Assembly: GCA_963826695.1 (NCBI GenBank)
Contig: CAWGXZ010000004.1
Location: 1,426,001-1,490,000 of the forward strand
From: CAWGXZ01 sp963826695
GTDB lineage: Bacteria; Pseudomonadota; Gammaproteobacteria; Burkholderiales; Burkholderiaceae_C
Direction: 5' to 3'
DNA length: 64,000 nt
A model generated the notes under the pieces. The model saw nothing but the letters and a program-made list of their open reading frames with translations, was not told the DNA's origin and did no database searches. The number at the start of each line of letters is the position of its first letter. The first letter of the stretch is position 1. Positions 36,929 to 45,501 of this stretch are shown one piece after another. The position numbers were made by a program, and so were the translations under genes.

Positions 36929-38295
36929 TGCCGATCCCGACCGAGTTCTCGTTTGCCGACCTCGAGCAGTGGCTCGACGAGCGCGGCGTCACCGAGATCG
37001 AGTGCCTGGTTCCCGACCTGACCGGCGTGGCCCGCGGCAAGATCCTGCCGCGCGAGAAGTTCACCGAGGACCGCGGCATGCGGCTGCCGGAGGCGGTGGT
37101 GGCCATGGGCGTCACCGGCGAGTTTCCGGAGGTCGGGCCGTACTACGACGTGATCAGCCCGACCGACCAGGACATGCACCTGCGGCCCGATCCGAGCACG
37201 GTGCGCATCGTCCCCTGGGCCACCGACCCGACGGCGCAGGTGATCCACGATTGCTTCGACAAGCATGGCGAGCGCGTGGCATTCGCGCCGCGCTCGGTGC
37301 TGCGCCGGGTCTGCGAGCTGTATGCGGCCGAGGGCTGGGTGCCGGTGGTGGCGCCCGAGCTCGAGTTCTATCTGGTCGAGCGAAATCCCGACCCGGACAT
37401 TCCGCTGAAGCCGCCGATCGGCCGCAGCGGCCGCGCCGAAACCTCGCGCCAGGCGTACTCGATCGATGCCGTCAACGAATTCGACCCGCTGTTCGAGGAC
37501 GTCTACGACCATTGCAAGAAGATGGGCCTGAATGTCGACACGCTGATCCACGAGGTCGGCGCCGGGCAGATGGAGATCAACTTCTTCCATGCCCATCCGC
37601 TCGGCCTGGCCGACGAGGTTTTCTTCTTCAAGCGCACGGTTCGCGAGGCGGCGATGCGCCACAACATGTTCGCCACCTTCATGGCCAAGCCGATCGCCGG
37701 CGAGCCGGGCAGCGCGATGCATGTGCACCAGAGCATCGTCGAGCAGGCCAGCGGCCGCAACCTGTTCAGCAACGCGGACGGCACGCCGAGCCCGGCCTTC
37801 TACGGCTACATCGGCGGGCTGCAGAAGTACGTTCCCGCCGCCATGGCGCTGTTTGCGCCGTACGTCAACTCGTACCGGCGGCTGGTGCGATCGAATGCCG
37901 CGCCGATCAACAACCAGTGGGGTCACGACAACCGCACGGTCGGCTTTCGTGCGCCGGTCGCCAACGGCGTCAGCCGGCGGATCGAGAACCGGGTCATCGG
38001 CGCCGACGCCAATCCGTACGTCGCGCTGGCGGCGACGCTCGCCTGCGGCTACCTCGGCATGAAGAACCGAATCGAACCCACCCCCGAGTGCAAGGGCGAC
38101 GCCTATCTGGGCGACTTCCAGCTGCCGCGCAGCCTGGGCGAGGCCCTGTCGCTGCTGCGCGAGCAGAAGGAACTGGCCGAGGTGCTCGGCGAATCGTTCA
38201 TCACCGTCTACACCGAGGTCAAGGAAATCGAGTATGCCGAATTCATGAAGGTGATTTCGCCGTGGGAACGCGAGCACCTGCTGCTTCATGTCTGA
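36928..38295 (+). CDS. puuA: Glutamine synthetase-like gamma-glutamylpolyamine synthetase
   Basis: The 455-residue protein is of glutamine-synthetase fold. The N-terminal beta-grasp contains IECLVPDLTGVARGKILP. The catalytic domain has APELEFYLVERNPDPD, EVGAGQMEINFFHAHPL, GSAMHVHQS and the NAAPINNQWGHDNRTVGFRAP region. It lacks the adenylylation-loop features of assimilatory GS and matches the PuuA/GlnA-like group that glutamylates putrescine and other amines with ATP. It overlaps both neighbours, supporting one tightly coupled operon. Confidence 0.9.
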   Translation: MPIPTEFSFADLEQWLDERGVTEIECLVPDLTGVARGKILPREKFTEDRGMRLPEAVVAMGVTGEFPEVGPYYDVISPTDQDMHLRPDPSTVRIVPWATDPTAQVIHDCFDKHGERVAFAPRSVLRRVCELYAAEGWVPVVAPELEFYLVERNPDPDIPLKPPIGRSGRAETSRQAYSIDAVNEFDPLFEDVYDHCKKMGLNVDTLIHEVGAGQMEINFFHAHPLGLADEVFFFKRTVREAAMRHNMFATFMAKPIAGEPGSAMHVHQSIVEQASGRNLFSNADGTPSPAFYGYIGGLQKYVPAAMALFAPYVNSYRRLVRSNAAPINNQWGHDNRTVGFRAPVANGVSRRIENRVIGADANPYVALAATLACGYLGMKNRIEPTPECKGDAYLGDFQLPRSLGEALSLLREQKELAEVLGESFITVYTEVKEIEYAEFMKVISPWEREHLLLHV

Positions 38296-39706
38296 CAACG
38301 CCGAGCACCCGGACCGGCCGCCGCAGCCGACGGGCGGCCGTTCCACGCCCGACTGGCAGCGCGCCGACAGCGCGCATCACCTGCATCCGTTCACCGACCA
38401 CCGGGCACTTGCCGGCAAGGGCGCGCGGATCATCGAGCGCGGCGATGGCATCTATGTCTGGGATACCGAAGGCGAGCGCCTCCTCGACGCCATGTCGGGC
38501 CTCTGGTGCGTCAACGTCGGCTACGGCCGTCGCGAGTTGATCGACGCGGCGACGCGTCAGCTCGAACGCCTGCCCTTCTACAACTCGTTTTTCCAGACGA
38601 CGACGCCGCCGGCAATCGCGCTGGCCGAGGTGCTCGCCAGGCTGGCACCGCCCTCCTTCGCGCATGTCTTCTTCGGCGGCTCGGGTTCGGAAGGCAACGA
38701 CACCGTCGTGCGCATGGTGCGGCGCTACTGGGATTTGCAGGGCGAGCCCCAGCGCCAGGTGATCATCAGCCGCGACAACGCGTACCACGGCTCGACGATG
38801 GCTGCGGCGTCGCTCGGCGGAATGGCCGGCATGCACGCCCAGGGCGGGCTGCCCATCCCCGGCATCTCGCACATCGGCCAGCCGTTCTGGTTCGGCCTCG
38901 GCCAGGACGAAAGCCGCGACGAATTCGGCCTGCGAGCGGCTGGCTGGCTCGAAACGCGCATCCTCGAGATCGGCGCCGACCGGGTGGCCGCCTTTATCGG
39001 CGAGCCGGTGCAGGGCGCCGGCGGCGTGATCGTTCCACCGGCGACCTACTGGCCCGAGGTCGAGCGCATTTGCCGGCGCCATGGCGTGCTGCTGGTTTCG
39101 GACGAAGTGATCTGCGGCTTCGGCCGCACCGGCCGCTGGTTCGGCTGCGAGACCTTCGGCTTCACGCCCGACCTGATGACCTTTGCCAAGGGCGTCACCT
39201 CGGGCTACATCCCGCTCGGTGGCGTGCTGGTCGGCGAGCGCGTGGCCCGGGCGATGATCGACGACGGCGGCGAGTTCGCCCACGGCTACACCTACAGCGG
39301 CCATCCGGTGGCTTGCGCGGTGGCACTGGCCAACCTGGCGTTGATCGAGCGCGAGGGCCTGGTCGACCGCGTGCGCGACGACGTCGGGCCGTATCTTGCG
39401 GCGTGCTTCGAATCGCTGGGCGACCATCCGCTGGTCGGCGAGGTGCAAACCTGCGGAATGATGGGCGCCCTGCAGCTGGTTCGCGACAAGGCCAGCGCGG
39501 CCACCTTCGATCCGGCGCACGAGGTCGGGATGATCTGCCGCGGCCACTGCTTCGCCAACGGGCTGGTGATGCGCGCGGTGGGCGACCGGATGATCGTCGC
39601 CCCGCCGCTGGTGATCACCCGGGCGGAGATCGACGAGATGGTCGGGCGGATCGCGCGCTGCCTCGATCTGACGCTCGCCGAGGTGGTCCGGCGTGGCTGG
39701 GCCTGA
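38288..39706 (+). CDS. Class III aminotransferase (SpuC/putrescine-pyruvate type)
   Basis: The 472-residue PLP enzyme overlaps the GS-like gene by eight bases. HLHPFTDHRALAGKGARIIE, AMSGLWCVNVGYGRRELIDAA, FGGSGSEGNDTVVRMVRRYW, VSDEVICGFGRTGRWFG and the PLP lysine in LMTFAKGVTSGYIPLGG are characteristic of polyamine:pyruvate transaminases such as SpuC. It would convert putrescine or gamma-glutamylputrescine to the aldehyde, the substrate of PuuC. That next gene is reduced to a fragment. Confidence 0.9.
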   Translation: MSDNAEHPDRPPQPTGGRSTPDWQRADSAHHLHPFTDHRALAGKGARIIERGDGIYVWDTEGERLLDAMSGLWCVNVGYGRRELIDAATRQLERLPFYNSFFQTTTPPAIALAEVLARLAPPSFAHVFFGGSGSEGNDTVVRMVRRYWDLQGEPQRQVIISRDNAYHGSTMAAASLGGMAGMHAQGGLPIPGISHIGQPFWFGLGQDESRDEFGLRAAGWLETRILEIGADRVAAFIGEPVQGAGGVIVPPATYWPEVERICRRHGVLLVSDEVICGFGRTGRWFGCETFGFTPDLMTFAKGVTSGYIPLGGVLVGERVARAMIDDGGEFAHGYTYSGHPVACAVALANLALIEREGLVDRVRDDVGPYLAACFESLGDHPLVGEVQTCGMMGALQLVRDKASAATFDPAHEVGMICRGHCFANGLVMRAVGDRMIVAPPLVITRAEIDEMVGRIARCLDLTLAEVVRRGWA

Positions 39707-39745
39707 CCCCAAACCGTGGCGTTGGCAGCGGAACAGGAGAATTCC

Positions 39746-39940
39746 ATGAGCACCCCCGACCCGACTGGCACGCGGCCGCCGCCGCACTGCAGCCCGACGG
39801 TCGTCAACCAGTACGACGAGGACGACATCACCGTTGCGTTCGGCGGCTACGAGCAAAGCGGCAACGGCCGCGACAAGTCACTCCACGCGTTCGAGAAGTA
39901 CACCGAGCTGAAATCGATGTGGTTGCGTATCGACGTGTAG
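39746..39940 (+). pseudogene. puuC: Remnant of a PuuC-type aldehyde dehydrogenase (C-terminal 45 residues)
   Basis: An AGGAG and ATG head a 64-codon frame. From VVNQYDEDDITVAFGG to its end it closely follows the C-terminus of gamma-glutamyl-gamma-aminobutyraldehyde dehydrogenases, including the conserved GGYEQSGNGRDKSLHAFEKY segment. The roughly 450 upstream residues, with the catalytic cysteine and NAD site, are absent. They are replaced by about 19 residues of Pro-rich sequence. The intact translation signals and last codons suggest an internal in-frame deletion of a former puuC. No dehydrogenase activity is possible. Confidence 0.8.
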
Positions 39941-40014
39941 GCCGCACGGCCAGCGAGCGCGACCCGAAGGGACCTGCGAGGCCGTGAGGCCTGTGGTCTG
40001 TGCCGCGGCGGCAG

Positions 40015-43000
40015 TCAGCCCTCCGTCAGCGCGCCGCCGTGTGACAGTCCGGCCAGCAGTTCGTCCAGCACGTCGGGATCCAGCGGCTTGACCAGGTGAT
40101 GATCGAAACCGGCCGCCTTCGAGCGGCGGCGGTCTTCGTGCTGGCCCCACCCCGTCAACGCCGCAACCACCGTGTGCTGCAGGCCCGGCATGCCGCGCAG
40201 CCGGCGGGCCACTTCGAAGCCGTCCATCTCCGGCATGCCGATATCGAGGAAAACCAGGGAGGGCTGGTAGCCCCGGACCGCGTCGAGTGCGGAAATGCCG
40301 TCGTGGGCGACGCGGACCTCGTGCCCCTGCATCCGGATGAGCTCGGCCAGGCTGTCGGCTGCATCCACGTTGTCGTCGACCACCAGGATCCGGTGGCTCG
40401 TCGGCGGGGCGATCGCTGGATCTGCCGCCTTCGCCGAGTCCACGCGATTGGGCGTGATCAGCGGCAGCCGGATGATGAACTCGGCGCCCGCGCCGATCCC
40501 TGCGCTTCGCGCTTCGACCGTGCCGCCGTGCATCTCCACCAGGTTCTTCACCAGGGTCAGCCCCACGCCCAGGCCGCTCGGCGAACGCGTGGTCGTGGCA
40601 GGGCCCTGAACGAACAGGTCGAACACGTGCGGCAGCACGTCCGGTGCGATACCGATGCCGTTGTCGCGAACCCGCAGCACCACCTGACCATCCTCCTGCC
40701 GGGCGCGAACGTGAACTTGACCGCCGGCCTCGGTGTACTTGGCTGCGTTGAGCAACAGGTTGCTCACAACCTGGGTGAGCCTGACGGCATCGGCGTCGAC
40801 GAGCAGGCAAGCATCCGCCAAGACGACATCGAGGCCGTGTCCATGCGCATCGAGCAGCGGCTGTGCCATTTCCACCGCACGGGCCACGATGGTCGCCAGC
40901 TCGACCGGCCCTTTCTGCAGCTCGATCTTGCCCTGCACGACGCGGGAAACGTCGATGAGATCGTCCAGCAGGCGGACGAGGTGGTTTACCTGGCGCTCCA
41001 TCATGTCGCGCGTCTTCCCGGCGGTCGACGGGTCGACGTGCGGCATCTTCAGAATTTGCAGCGCGTTGCGGATCGGCGCCAGCGGGTTGCGCAACTCGTG
41101 CGCAAGCGTGGCCAGGAACTCGTCCTTGCGGCGGTCGGCGTCGCGCAGCGCCTGTTCCATGCGCTTGATGTCGCTGATGTCCGTGTTGGTGCCGAACCAG
41201 TTGAGGATCCGCCCGGCCGCGTCACGCAGCGGATTGACCCGTGTCAGGAAAGGCCGGAACGCTTCGTCCGCCCCCTTGATGGGGAAGACCATGTCGAAAG
41301 GTTCGCCCCGGGTGATCGACGCCTGCCAGCGCGACAGCACCTCGGGCAGCACCGCCGGGTGGTGCACCGACTGCCAGCCCCAGCCCTCCATGCGGTCGGG
41401 GGTCGTGCCGGTGTATTCGTACCAGCGGCGGTTGTACCAAAAGATATGCCCGTCGGGACGGGCCATCCACGCCAGTTGCGGGATGGTATCGACCAGCAGG
41501 CGAAGCTTTTCCTCGCTTTCGCGCATGGCGCTCTCGGCGACCCTGCGGGCCGTGATGTCGTCGTGCACCAGCACGACCTCGCGCACCCGCCCGCCGCTGT
41601 CCTTGAGCGGGTACGCCACCGCCGTTACCCAGCGCACAGCCTCGGGATCCGGGGCCAGGCCGGGCACGCTTTCGCTGCGGTCGTAGCGGACCTCCGGAAT
41701 CGCAGCCGGTTCTCCGGCGAACGCGCGGCGCAGGTGCGGCGTCACACCCATGGCCTCGAGCTGCGGATCCTTCAGCATGTCGTAACCGGCGATCTGCTCG
41801 AGCGAGACGCCCCACAGGTTCGACCACGCCTGGTTGACACGCAGTGTTTGTCCGTCCGGCGACAGGATCTGCACGCTGAATGGCGCCTGTTCCATCAGCG
41901 CCCGGAAGCGGCCTTCGCTTTCCCGCAGCGTCTGCTCCGCCTGCAACCGCTTCAGGAACTGGCCGATCTGCCCCGCCACCGTCGCCATCGTCTCGAGCAA
42001 GGCGGCGTCTGGCTCGCGGACATGCCGCGTGAAGAACTCCATCACGCCGTGCGTGACGCCGTCCACGAGGACCGGGAAACCGAGCGCACTCTGCAGACCC
42101 GCCGCCGCGGCCGAGGGAGCCCGGGGAAAGTTGGGCGCGTCACGCACATCGAGCAACCAGGCCGACTCCCCGGTCGCCCACACCTGCCCGGGAAGCCCTT
42201 CGCCGCGAAGAAACGTGCGGTGGCAGGTCTCTTCGATGAATGTCGCTCCGGGAGTGCCCGCCTCGTTCCAGGTCCCAAGGCAGGTGAGGACGTCGGCCGC
42301 GAGGCCGACCCCCCAGAAGGCGCCGACCTCCCACTGCAGGTTCTCGCAGATTGAGCGCAGCACCGCGACCGCGGCGGTCTCGAGGTCGGGCGCCTGGGCC
42401 AGGTGCTGGGTGATGGCGAATCGCACATGACCCAGTTGCGCCGCCCATGCGCGGTCGCTAATCTCGCGGAGGTACGCCGTGAACAGGGGCGGTCCATCGG
42501 CTGCGATGCGTGTGATCGCCAGCTCGACCTGGAATTCGGTGCCGTCGGCTCGCAGCGCAAGCACCTCGAACCGCTTGCCGAGCACCGGCCCCTCGCCGGT
42601 CGCCAGGTAGTGCGCAAGGCCGCGGCGGTGGGCGGCGCGCAGTGCCTCCGGAATGATCAGCTCGCTCAGCTCGCGCCCGAGGACATCCGCGCACCGGTAG
42701 CCGAAGGTGCGCTCGGCCGCGGGATTGAACTCGACGACACGGCCTAGCGCATCCATCGTGATGATGCAGTCCAGCGCCGTGTCGAGGATCGCGGTGGCCC
42801 TCGCCTCCTTCAGGCGCCGGGCGTCCTCGGTGGCATCCTGCTGCAGCTTCCACGCAGTCCGGTCGCGCAGGATTCTGGCGAATCCGCAGACCTCGCCAGC
42901 GGCGTCCCGGACCGGCGTCAGCAGCCCGCTTCCCCAGAAGCGGCTTCCGTCCTTGCGCACGTGCCAGTGGTCATCAGGGCCCGTGTCCGCGTGCAGTGCA

Positions 43001-43242
43001 TCGTGCATCTCCCGCTGCGGCACACCGGCCGCGAGGTCCTGCGGCGTGAAGAAGCGATCGACGGACTCGCCGATGACCTCACCCTCGAGATAGCCGAAGA
43101 GGCGCTCGGCGCCGACATTCCACGCCTGGACAAGCCCGCGCCGGTCACAAACGAATGCGGCGCAGTCGGTGATATGCGAGACGAGCAACCGAAACAGGTC
43201 CGCGTGAGGTCTGGCGCCGTCCTGTGGCTGGTGATTTGGCAT
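40015..43242 (-). CDS. Hybrid sensor histidine kinase (PAS-PAS-GAF-PAS-PAS-HisKA-HATPase-REC)
   Basis: The 1075-residue soluble kinase lacks a membrane segment. Rough order: PAS 1 (20-125), PAS 2 (150-265, FNPAAERTFGY), GAF (280-420), PAS 3 (440-570), PAS 4 (585-700, WYEYTGTTPDRMEGWGW). HisKA follows with H715 in ATLAHELRNPLAPIRN, then the ATPase domain (VSNLLLNAAKYTEAGGQ, DNGIGI, GLGVGLTLVKNLVEMHGG). A C-terminal receiver has D1000 in FLDIGMPEMDGF and the lysine in HLVKPLDP. GAF and PAS domains suggest a cytoplasmic redox, light or small-ligand signal. No separate regulator is adjacent. Confidence 0.95.
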   Translation of the reverse strand: MPNHQPQDGARPHADLFRLLVSHITDCAAFVCDRRGLVQAWNVGAERLFGYLEGEVIGESVDRFFTPQDLAAGVPQREMHDALHADTGPDDHWHVRKDGSRFWGSGLLTPVRDAAGEVCGFARILRDRTAWKLQQDATEDARRLKEARATAILDTALDCIITMDALGRVVEFNPAAERTFGYRCADVLGRELSELIIPEALRAAHRRGLAHYLATGEGPVLGKRFEVLALRADGTEFQVELAITRIAADGPPLFTAYLREISDRAWAAQLGHVRFAITQHLAQAPDLETAAVAVLRSICENLQWEVGAFWGVGLAADVLTCLGTWNEAGTPGATFIEETCHRTFLRGEGLPGQVWATGESAWLLDVRDAPNFPRAPSAAAAGLQSALGFPVLVDGVTHGVMEFFTRHVREPDAALLETMATVAGQIGQFLKRLQAEQTLRESEGRFRALMEQAPFSVQILSPDGQTLRVNQAWSNLWGVSLEQIAGYDMLKDPQLEAMGVTPHLRRAFAGEPAAIPEVRYDRSESVPGLAPDPEAVRWVTAVAYPLKDSGGRVREVVLVHDDITARRVAESAMRESEEKLRLLVDTIPQLAWMARPDGHIFWYNRRWYEYTGTTPDRMEGWGWQSVHHPAVLPEVLSRWQASITRGEPFDMVFPIKGADEAFRPFLTRVNPLRDAAGRILNWFGTNTDISDIKRMEQALRDADRRKDEFLATLAHELRNPLAPIRNALQILKMPHVDPSTAGKTRDMMERQVNHLVRLLDDLIDVSRVVQGKIELQKGPVELATIVARAVEMAQPLLDAHGHGLDVVLADACLLVDADAVRLTQVVSNLLLNAAKYTEAGGQVHVRARQEDGQVVLRVRDNGIGIAPDVLPHVFDLFVQGPATTTRSPSGLGVGLTLVKNLVEMHGGTVEARSAGIGAGAEFIIRLPLITPNRVDSAKAADPAIAPPTSHRILVVDDNVDAADSLAELIRMQGHEVRVAHDGISALDAVRGYQPSLVFLDIGMPEMDGFEVARRLRGMPGLQHTVVAALTGWGQHEDRRRSKAAGFDHHLVKPLDPDVLDELLAGLSHGGALTEG

Positions 43243-43384
43243 TCACGCCTGCGGTTGTTCGTTCGCTGCACGGTCTGCGCTCGGCAGACGTCGACGGATC
43301 GCAGGGCTGAAGGTCATCTTACCCGAGGCCAACGCCACACACGGCGACGCACAATCCCGAATCGAACAACGACAGGAGCCCGCC

Positions 43385-43861
43385 ATGAAAGGCGACGCCA
43401 AGGTGCTGGACTACCTCAACCAGCAATTGAGGAACGAGCTGACCGCGATCAACCAGTACTTCCTGCATTGCAGGATGCTCAAGAACTGGGGATTGCTGCG
43501 GATGGCCAAGCACGAGTACGAGGAATCGATCGGCGAGATGAAGCACGCCGACAAGCTGATCGAGCGCATCCTCATGCTCGATGGGCTGCCCAACCTCCAG
43601 GACCTCGGCAAGCTGCTGATCGGCGAATCGGCGGTCGAGATCCTGCACTGCGACCTCAAGGCCGAGTCGGATTCGCAGGTGCTGCTGAAGGAGGCGATCG
43701 CTTACTGTGAAGGCTTCCGCGACTACGGCTCGCGTCAACTGCTTCAGGAGATCCTGGTCGACACGGAAGAGCACATCGACTACCTGGAAACGCAGATCGA
43801 ACTCGTCGGCAAGGTCGGCGAGCAGAACTGGCTGCAGTCGCAGATGGGGGAGCCGGCGTAG
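43385..43861 (+). CDS. bfr: Bacterioferritin
   Basis: The 158-residue subunit forms a 24-mer iron-storage cage. The ferroxidase ligands E18, E51 and H54 and the heme-bridging M52 (IGEMKHAD) are at canonical positions, and later ligands lie in GESAVEILHCDLKAE and VDTEEHIDYLE. ACAGGAG precedes the ATG. It is divergent from the sensor kinase and is followed by its partner ferredoxin gene. Confidence 0.97.
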   Translation: MKGDAKVLDYLNQQLRNELTAINQYFLHCRMLKNWGLLRMAKHEYEESIGEMKHADKLIERILMLDGLPNLQDLGKLLIGESAVEILHCDLKAESDSQVLLKEAIAYCEGFRDYGSRQLLQEILVDTEEHIDYLETQIELVGKVGEQNWLQSQMGEPA

Positions 43862-43909
43862 GCACCGAAATGCCGCGATGCCGCGGTGGGGCGACAGATA
43901 GCAATGCGG

Positions 43910-43936
43910 TTGAGAATCGTTCTCGTTTGATATACA
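43910..43936 (+). promoter_or_regulatory. Fur-box-like operator overlapping the bfd promoter
   Basis: GAGAATCGTTCTC (43912-43924) is a perfect 5-bp inverted repeat around TCG, matching the core of a Fur site (TGAGAAT-C-GTTCTCG in 7-1-7 form, about 10 of 14 positions). TTGAGA at 43910-43915 and TATACA at 43931-43936 are a possible -35/-10 pair with 15-base spacing, so bound Fur would block the promoter. The site lies 45 bases before the bfd start, consistent with induction under iron limitation. Confidence 0.65.
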
Positions 43937-43968
43937 GTGCAGGCTCGTTTAGCGGATCACCTCGCACC

Positions 43969-44202
43969 ATGATCGTCTGCCTCTGCCACCGGGTTTCGGA
44001 TCGCCATATCGAACATGCCGTACGCGAGGGCACCACGCGGTTCGAAGCCATGCAGGACGAATGCGGCGTCGCTTCCTCGTGCGGGTGTTGCTACGACTGC
44101 GCGCGAGAAATCTTCGACCGGGCGTGCGCGGAGCGGACGTCGTGCGCCGGCGGTGCATCACGCTCGCACAGCCCGGTTTTCCTGCGAACCGCGCCTGCCT
44201 GA
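43969..44202 (+). CDS. bfd: Bacterioferritin-associated ferredoxin
   Basis: The 77-residue protein carries a [2Fe-2S] cluster bound by C4, C6, C38 and C41 (MIVCLCHRVSD, ASSCGCCYDC), the same positions as E. coli Bfd. Bfd docks on bacterioferritin and reduces its heme so that stored iron is released. The C-terminal tail after about residue 58 is Ser/Ala-rich and non-conserved. A Fur-like box precedes it, as expected for a gene needed when iron is scarce. Confidence 0.93.
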   Translation: MIVCLCHRVSDRHIEHAVREGTTRFEAMQDECGVASSCGCCYDCAREIFDRACAERTSCAGGASRSHSPVFLRTAPA

Positions 44203-44241
44203 GCGTCGAGACCGCCGGCCGAAGCGCGCGGCGTGAACACG

Positions 44242-44266
44242 GCCGAGCGACCTCGGGACGCTCGGC
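44242..44266 (+). terminator. Hairpin downstream of bfd
   Basis: GCCGAGCG (44242-44249) and CGCTCGGC (44259-44266) form a perfect 8-bp stem with a 9-base loop, 40 bases after the bfd stop. No T tract follows. Nothing else is evident in the 204-base gap between bfd and mrpG. Confidence 0.4.
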
Positions 44267-44406
44267 TGACTGGATTCGGCGTCACCGACCGGCTCGACGT
44301 CTCCAGTCGGTCGGCAACTCCAGAACGCATCAGCATTGGACGCGACTTGCCCGCTGCGTGGGTCGTGCGTTCGTCGAGTTCATCGCCGCCGCGATGCATC
44401 CCTGCC

Positions 44407-44733
44407 TCAGAAATCGTCGGGAACACGGCCCTTCCACGGCTTCAGCCTGAGATGCAGCGCAGCCCTCGACAGCAGGTGCGCGCTAACCGGCGTGCTGATG
44501 AAGAGGAAGAGCAGGACGAGAACTTCGTGCAGACCGACCGCGCCTTCGGTCATGCCGAAGTGGATCATCGAAGCCATCAGCACACCGCCCACACCCAGCG
44601 TCGAGGATTTCGACGGGCCGTGCAGCCGCGTGTAGAAGTCGGGCAGCCGGGCGAGCCCGATCGAGCCGACGAGAGCGAATGCGGCGCCGACCAGCAGCGC
44701 TGCGGAAACGAGCAGTTCGACGATCCAGCTCAT
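44407..44733 (-). CDS. mrpG: Mrp Na+/H+ antiporter subunit G
   Basis: The small 108-residue membrane subunit has three predicted helices (IVELLVSAALLVGAAFALVGSIGLAR, GGVLMASMIHFG, LFLFISTPVSAHLLSRAAL). The motif RLPDFYTRLHGPSKSSTLG is the MnhG/PhaG signature. It is the last gene of the antiporter operon, beginning ten bases after mrpF. All Mrp subunits are usually needed for sodium/proton exchange. Confidence 0.94.
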   Translation of the reverse strand: MSWIVELLVSAALLVGAAFALVGSIGLARLPDFYTRLHGPSKSSTLGVGGVLMASMIHFGMTEGAVGLHEVLVLLFLFISTPVSAHLLSRAALHLRLKPWKGRVPDDF

Positions 44734-44743
44734 GTTTTTTCTC

Positions 44744-45013
44744 CTAGTCGGCGATATCGCCGCGCAACAGGTACTTTGCCAGGATGACGGTGCTGAAGAA
44801 GCCGACCATCGAGATCAGCAGGGCGACCTCGAAGTAGACGCTGCTGCCCTGCTGAATGCCGAATAGCACGAGCAGCGCGATCGAGTTCACATAGGCGGTG
44901 TCGAGCGCAAGGATGCGGTCGGGCACGTCGGGCCCGCGGACCAGCCGGTAGACGTTGAGCAGGAGTGCAAGGCCGATCGCGGCGAAGGCGATCCACAGGG
45001 CAGTCGTCAGCAT
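44744..45013 (-). CDS. mrpF: Mrp Na+/H+ antiporter subunit F
   Basis: The 89-residue subunit has three helices and the conserved RLVRGPDVPDRILALDTAYVN loop of MnhF/PhaF. The ATG at 45013 lies inside the end of mrpE (7-base overlap), so translation is coupled. Much longer upstream reading in this frame is antisense to nothing useful and overlaps mrpE, and is not used. Confidence 0.94.
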   Translation of the reverse strand: MLTTALWIAFAAIGLALLLNVYRLVRGPDVPDRILALDTAYVNSIALLVLFGIQQGSSVYFEVALLISMVGFFSTVILAKYLLRGDIAD

Positions 45014-45501
45014 TCGAATAGGGCGTGCAAAGGCGTCTCGTAACGCCGCTTGATTTCTTCGATCAGCGTTTGCTCGTCGTCGACGTCCAGCGCGTGGACG
45101 AGCAGCGTGCGTCGATCGGCGCTGAGGCTTGCCGAAACCGTGCCGGGGGTGAGCGTGATGATGCTTGCCAGCGCCGAAATCGCGTAGCGGCTCTCCAGCC
45201 GCAGCGGTATGCAGACGAACGCCGGCCGCAGTGCCGCGACCGGGCCGAGCACCAGCCGGGCGACGGTCAGGTTGGCGACCACGATGTCGCAGAGCACGGT
45301 GCCGAACAGCCGCAACGCGAGCAGCGGCTGCGCCAGGCGCAGCGGCTCGGGCCAGAAGGCGCGCGTTAGCCATGGAACGGCGATGGCGAGAAGCGCGCCG
45401 AGCAGCAGGTGCGCCGGGGCGACCGTGTTGTTGAACAGCAGCCAGACGAGTCCGACGGCGAGCGAGGCCAGCGGATGCGGAAGCCAGCGGGCCCGGTTCA
45501 T
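45007..45501 (-). CDS. mrpE: Mrp Na+/H+ antiporter subunit E
   Basis: The 164-residue membrane protein has N-terminal helices (PLASLAVGLVWLLFNN, LLGALLAIAVPWLTRAF) and a conserved cytoplasmic part with SIITLTPGTVSASLSADRRTLLVHALD, typical of MnhE/PhaE. It overlaps mrpD by four bases (ATGA) and mrpF by seven. Confidence 0.94.
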   Translation of the reverse strand: MNRARWLPHPLASLAVGLVWLLFNNTVAPAHLLLGALLAIAVPWLTRAFWPEPLRLAQPLLALRLFGTVLCDIVVANLTVARLVLGPVAALRPAFVCIPLRLESRYAISALASIITLTPGTVSASLSADRRTLLVHALDVDDEQTLIEEIKRRYETPLHALFEC

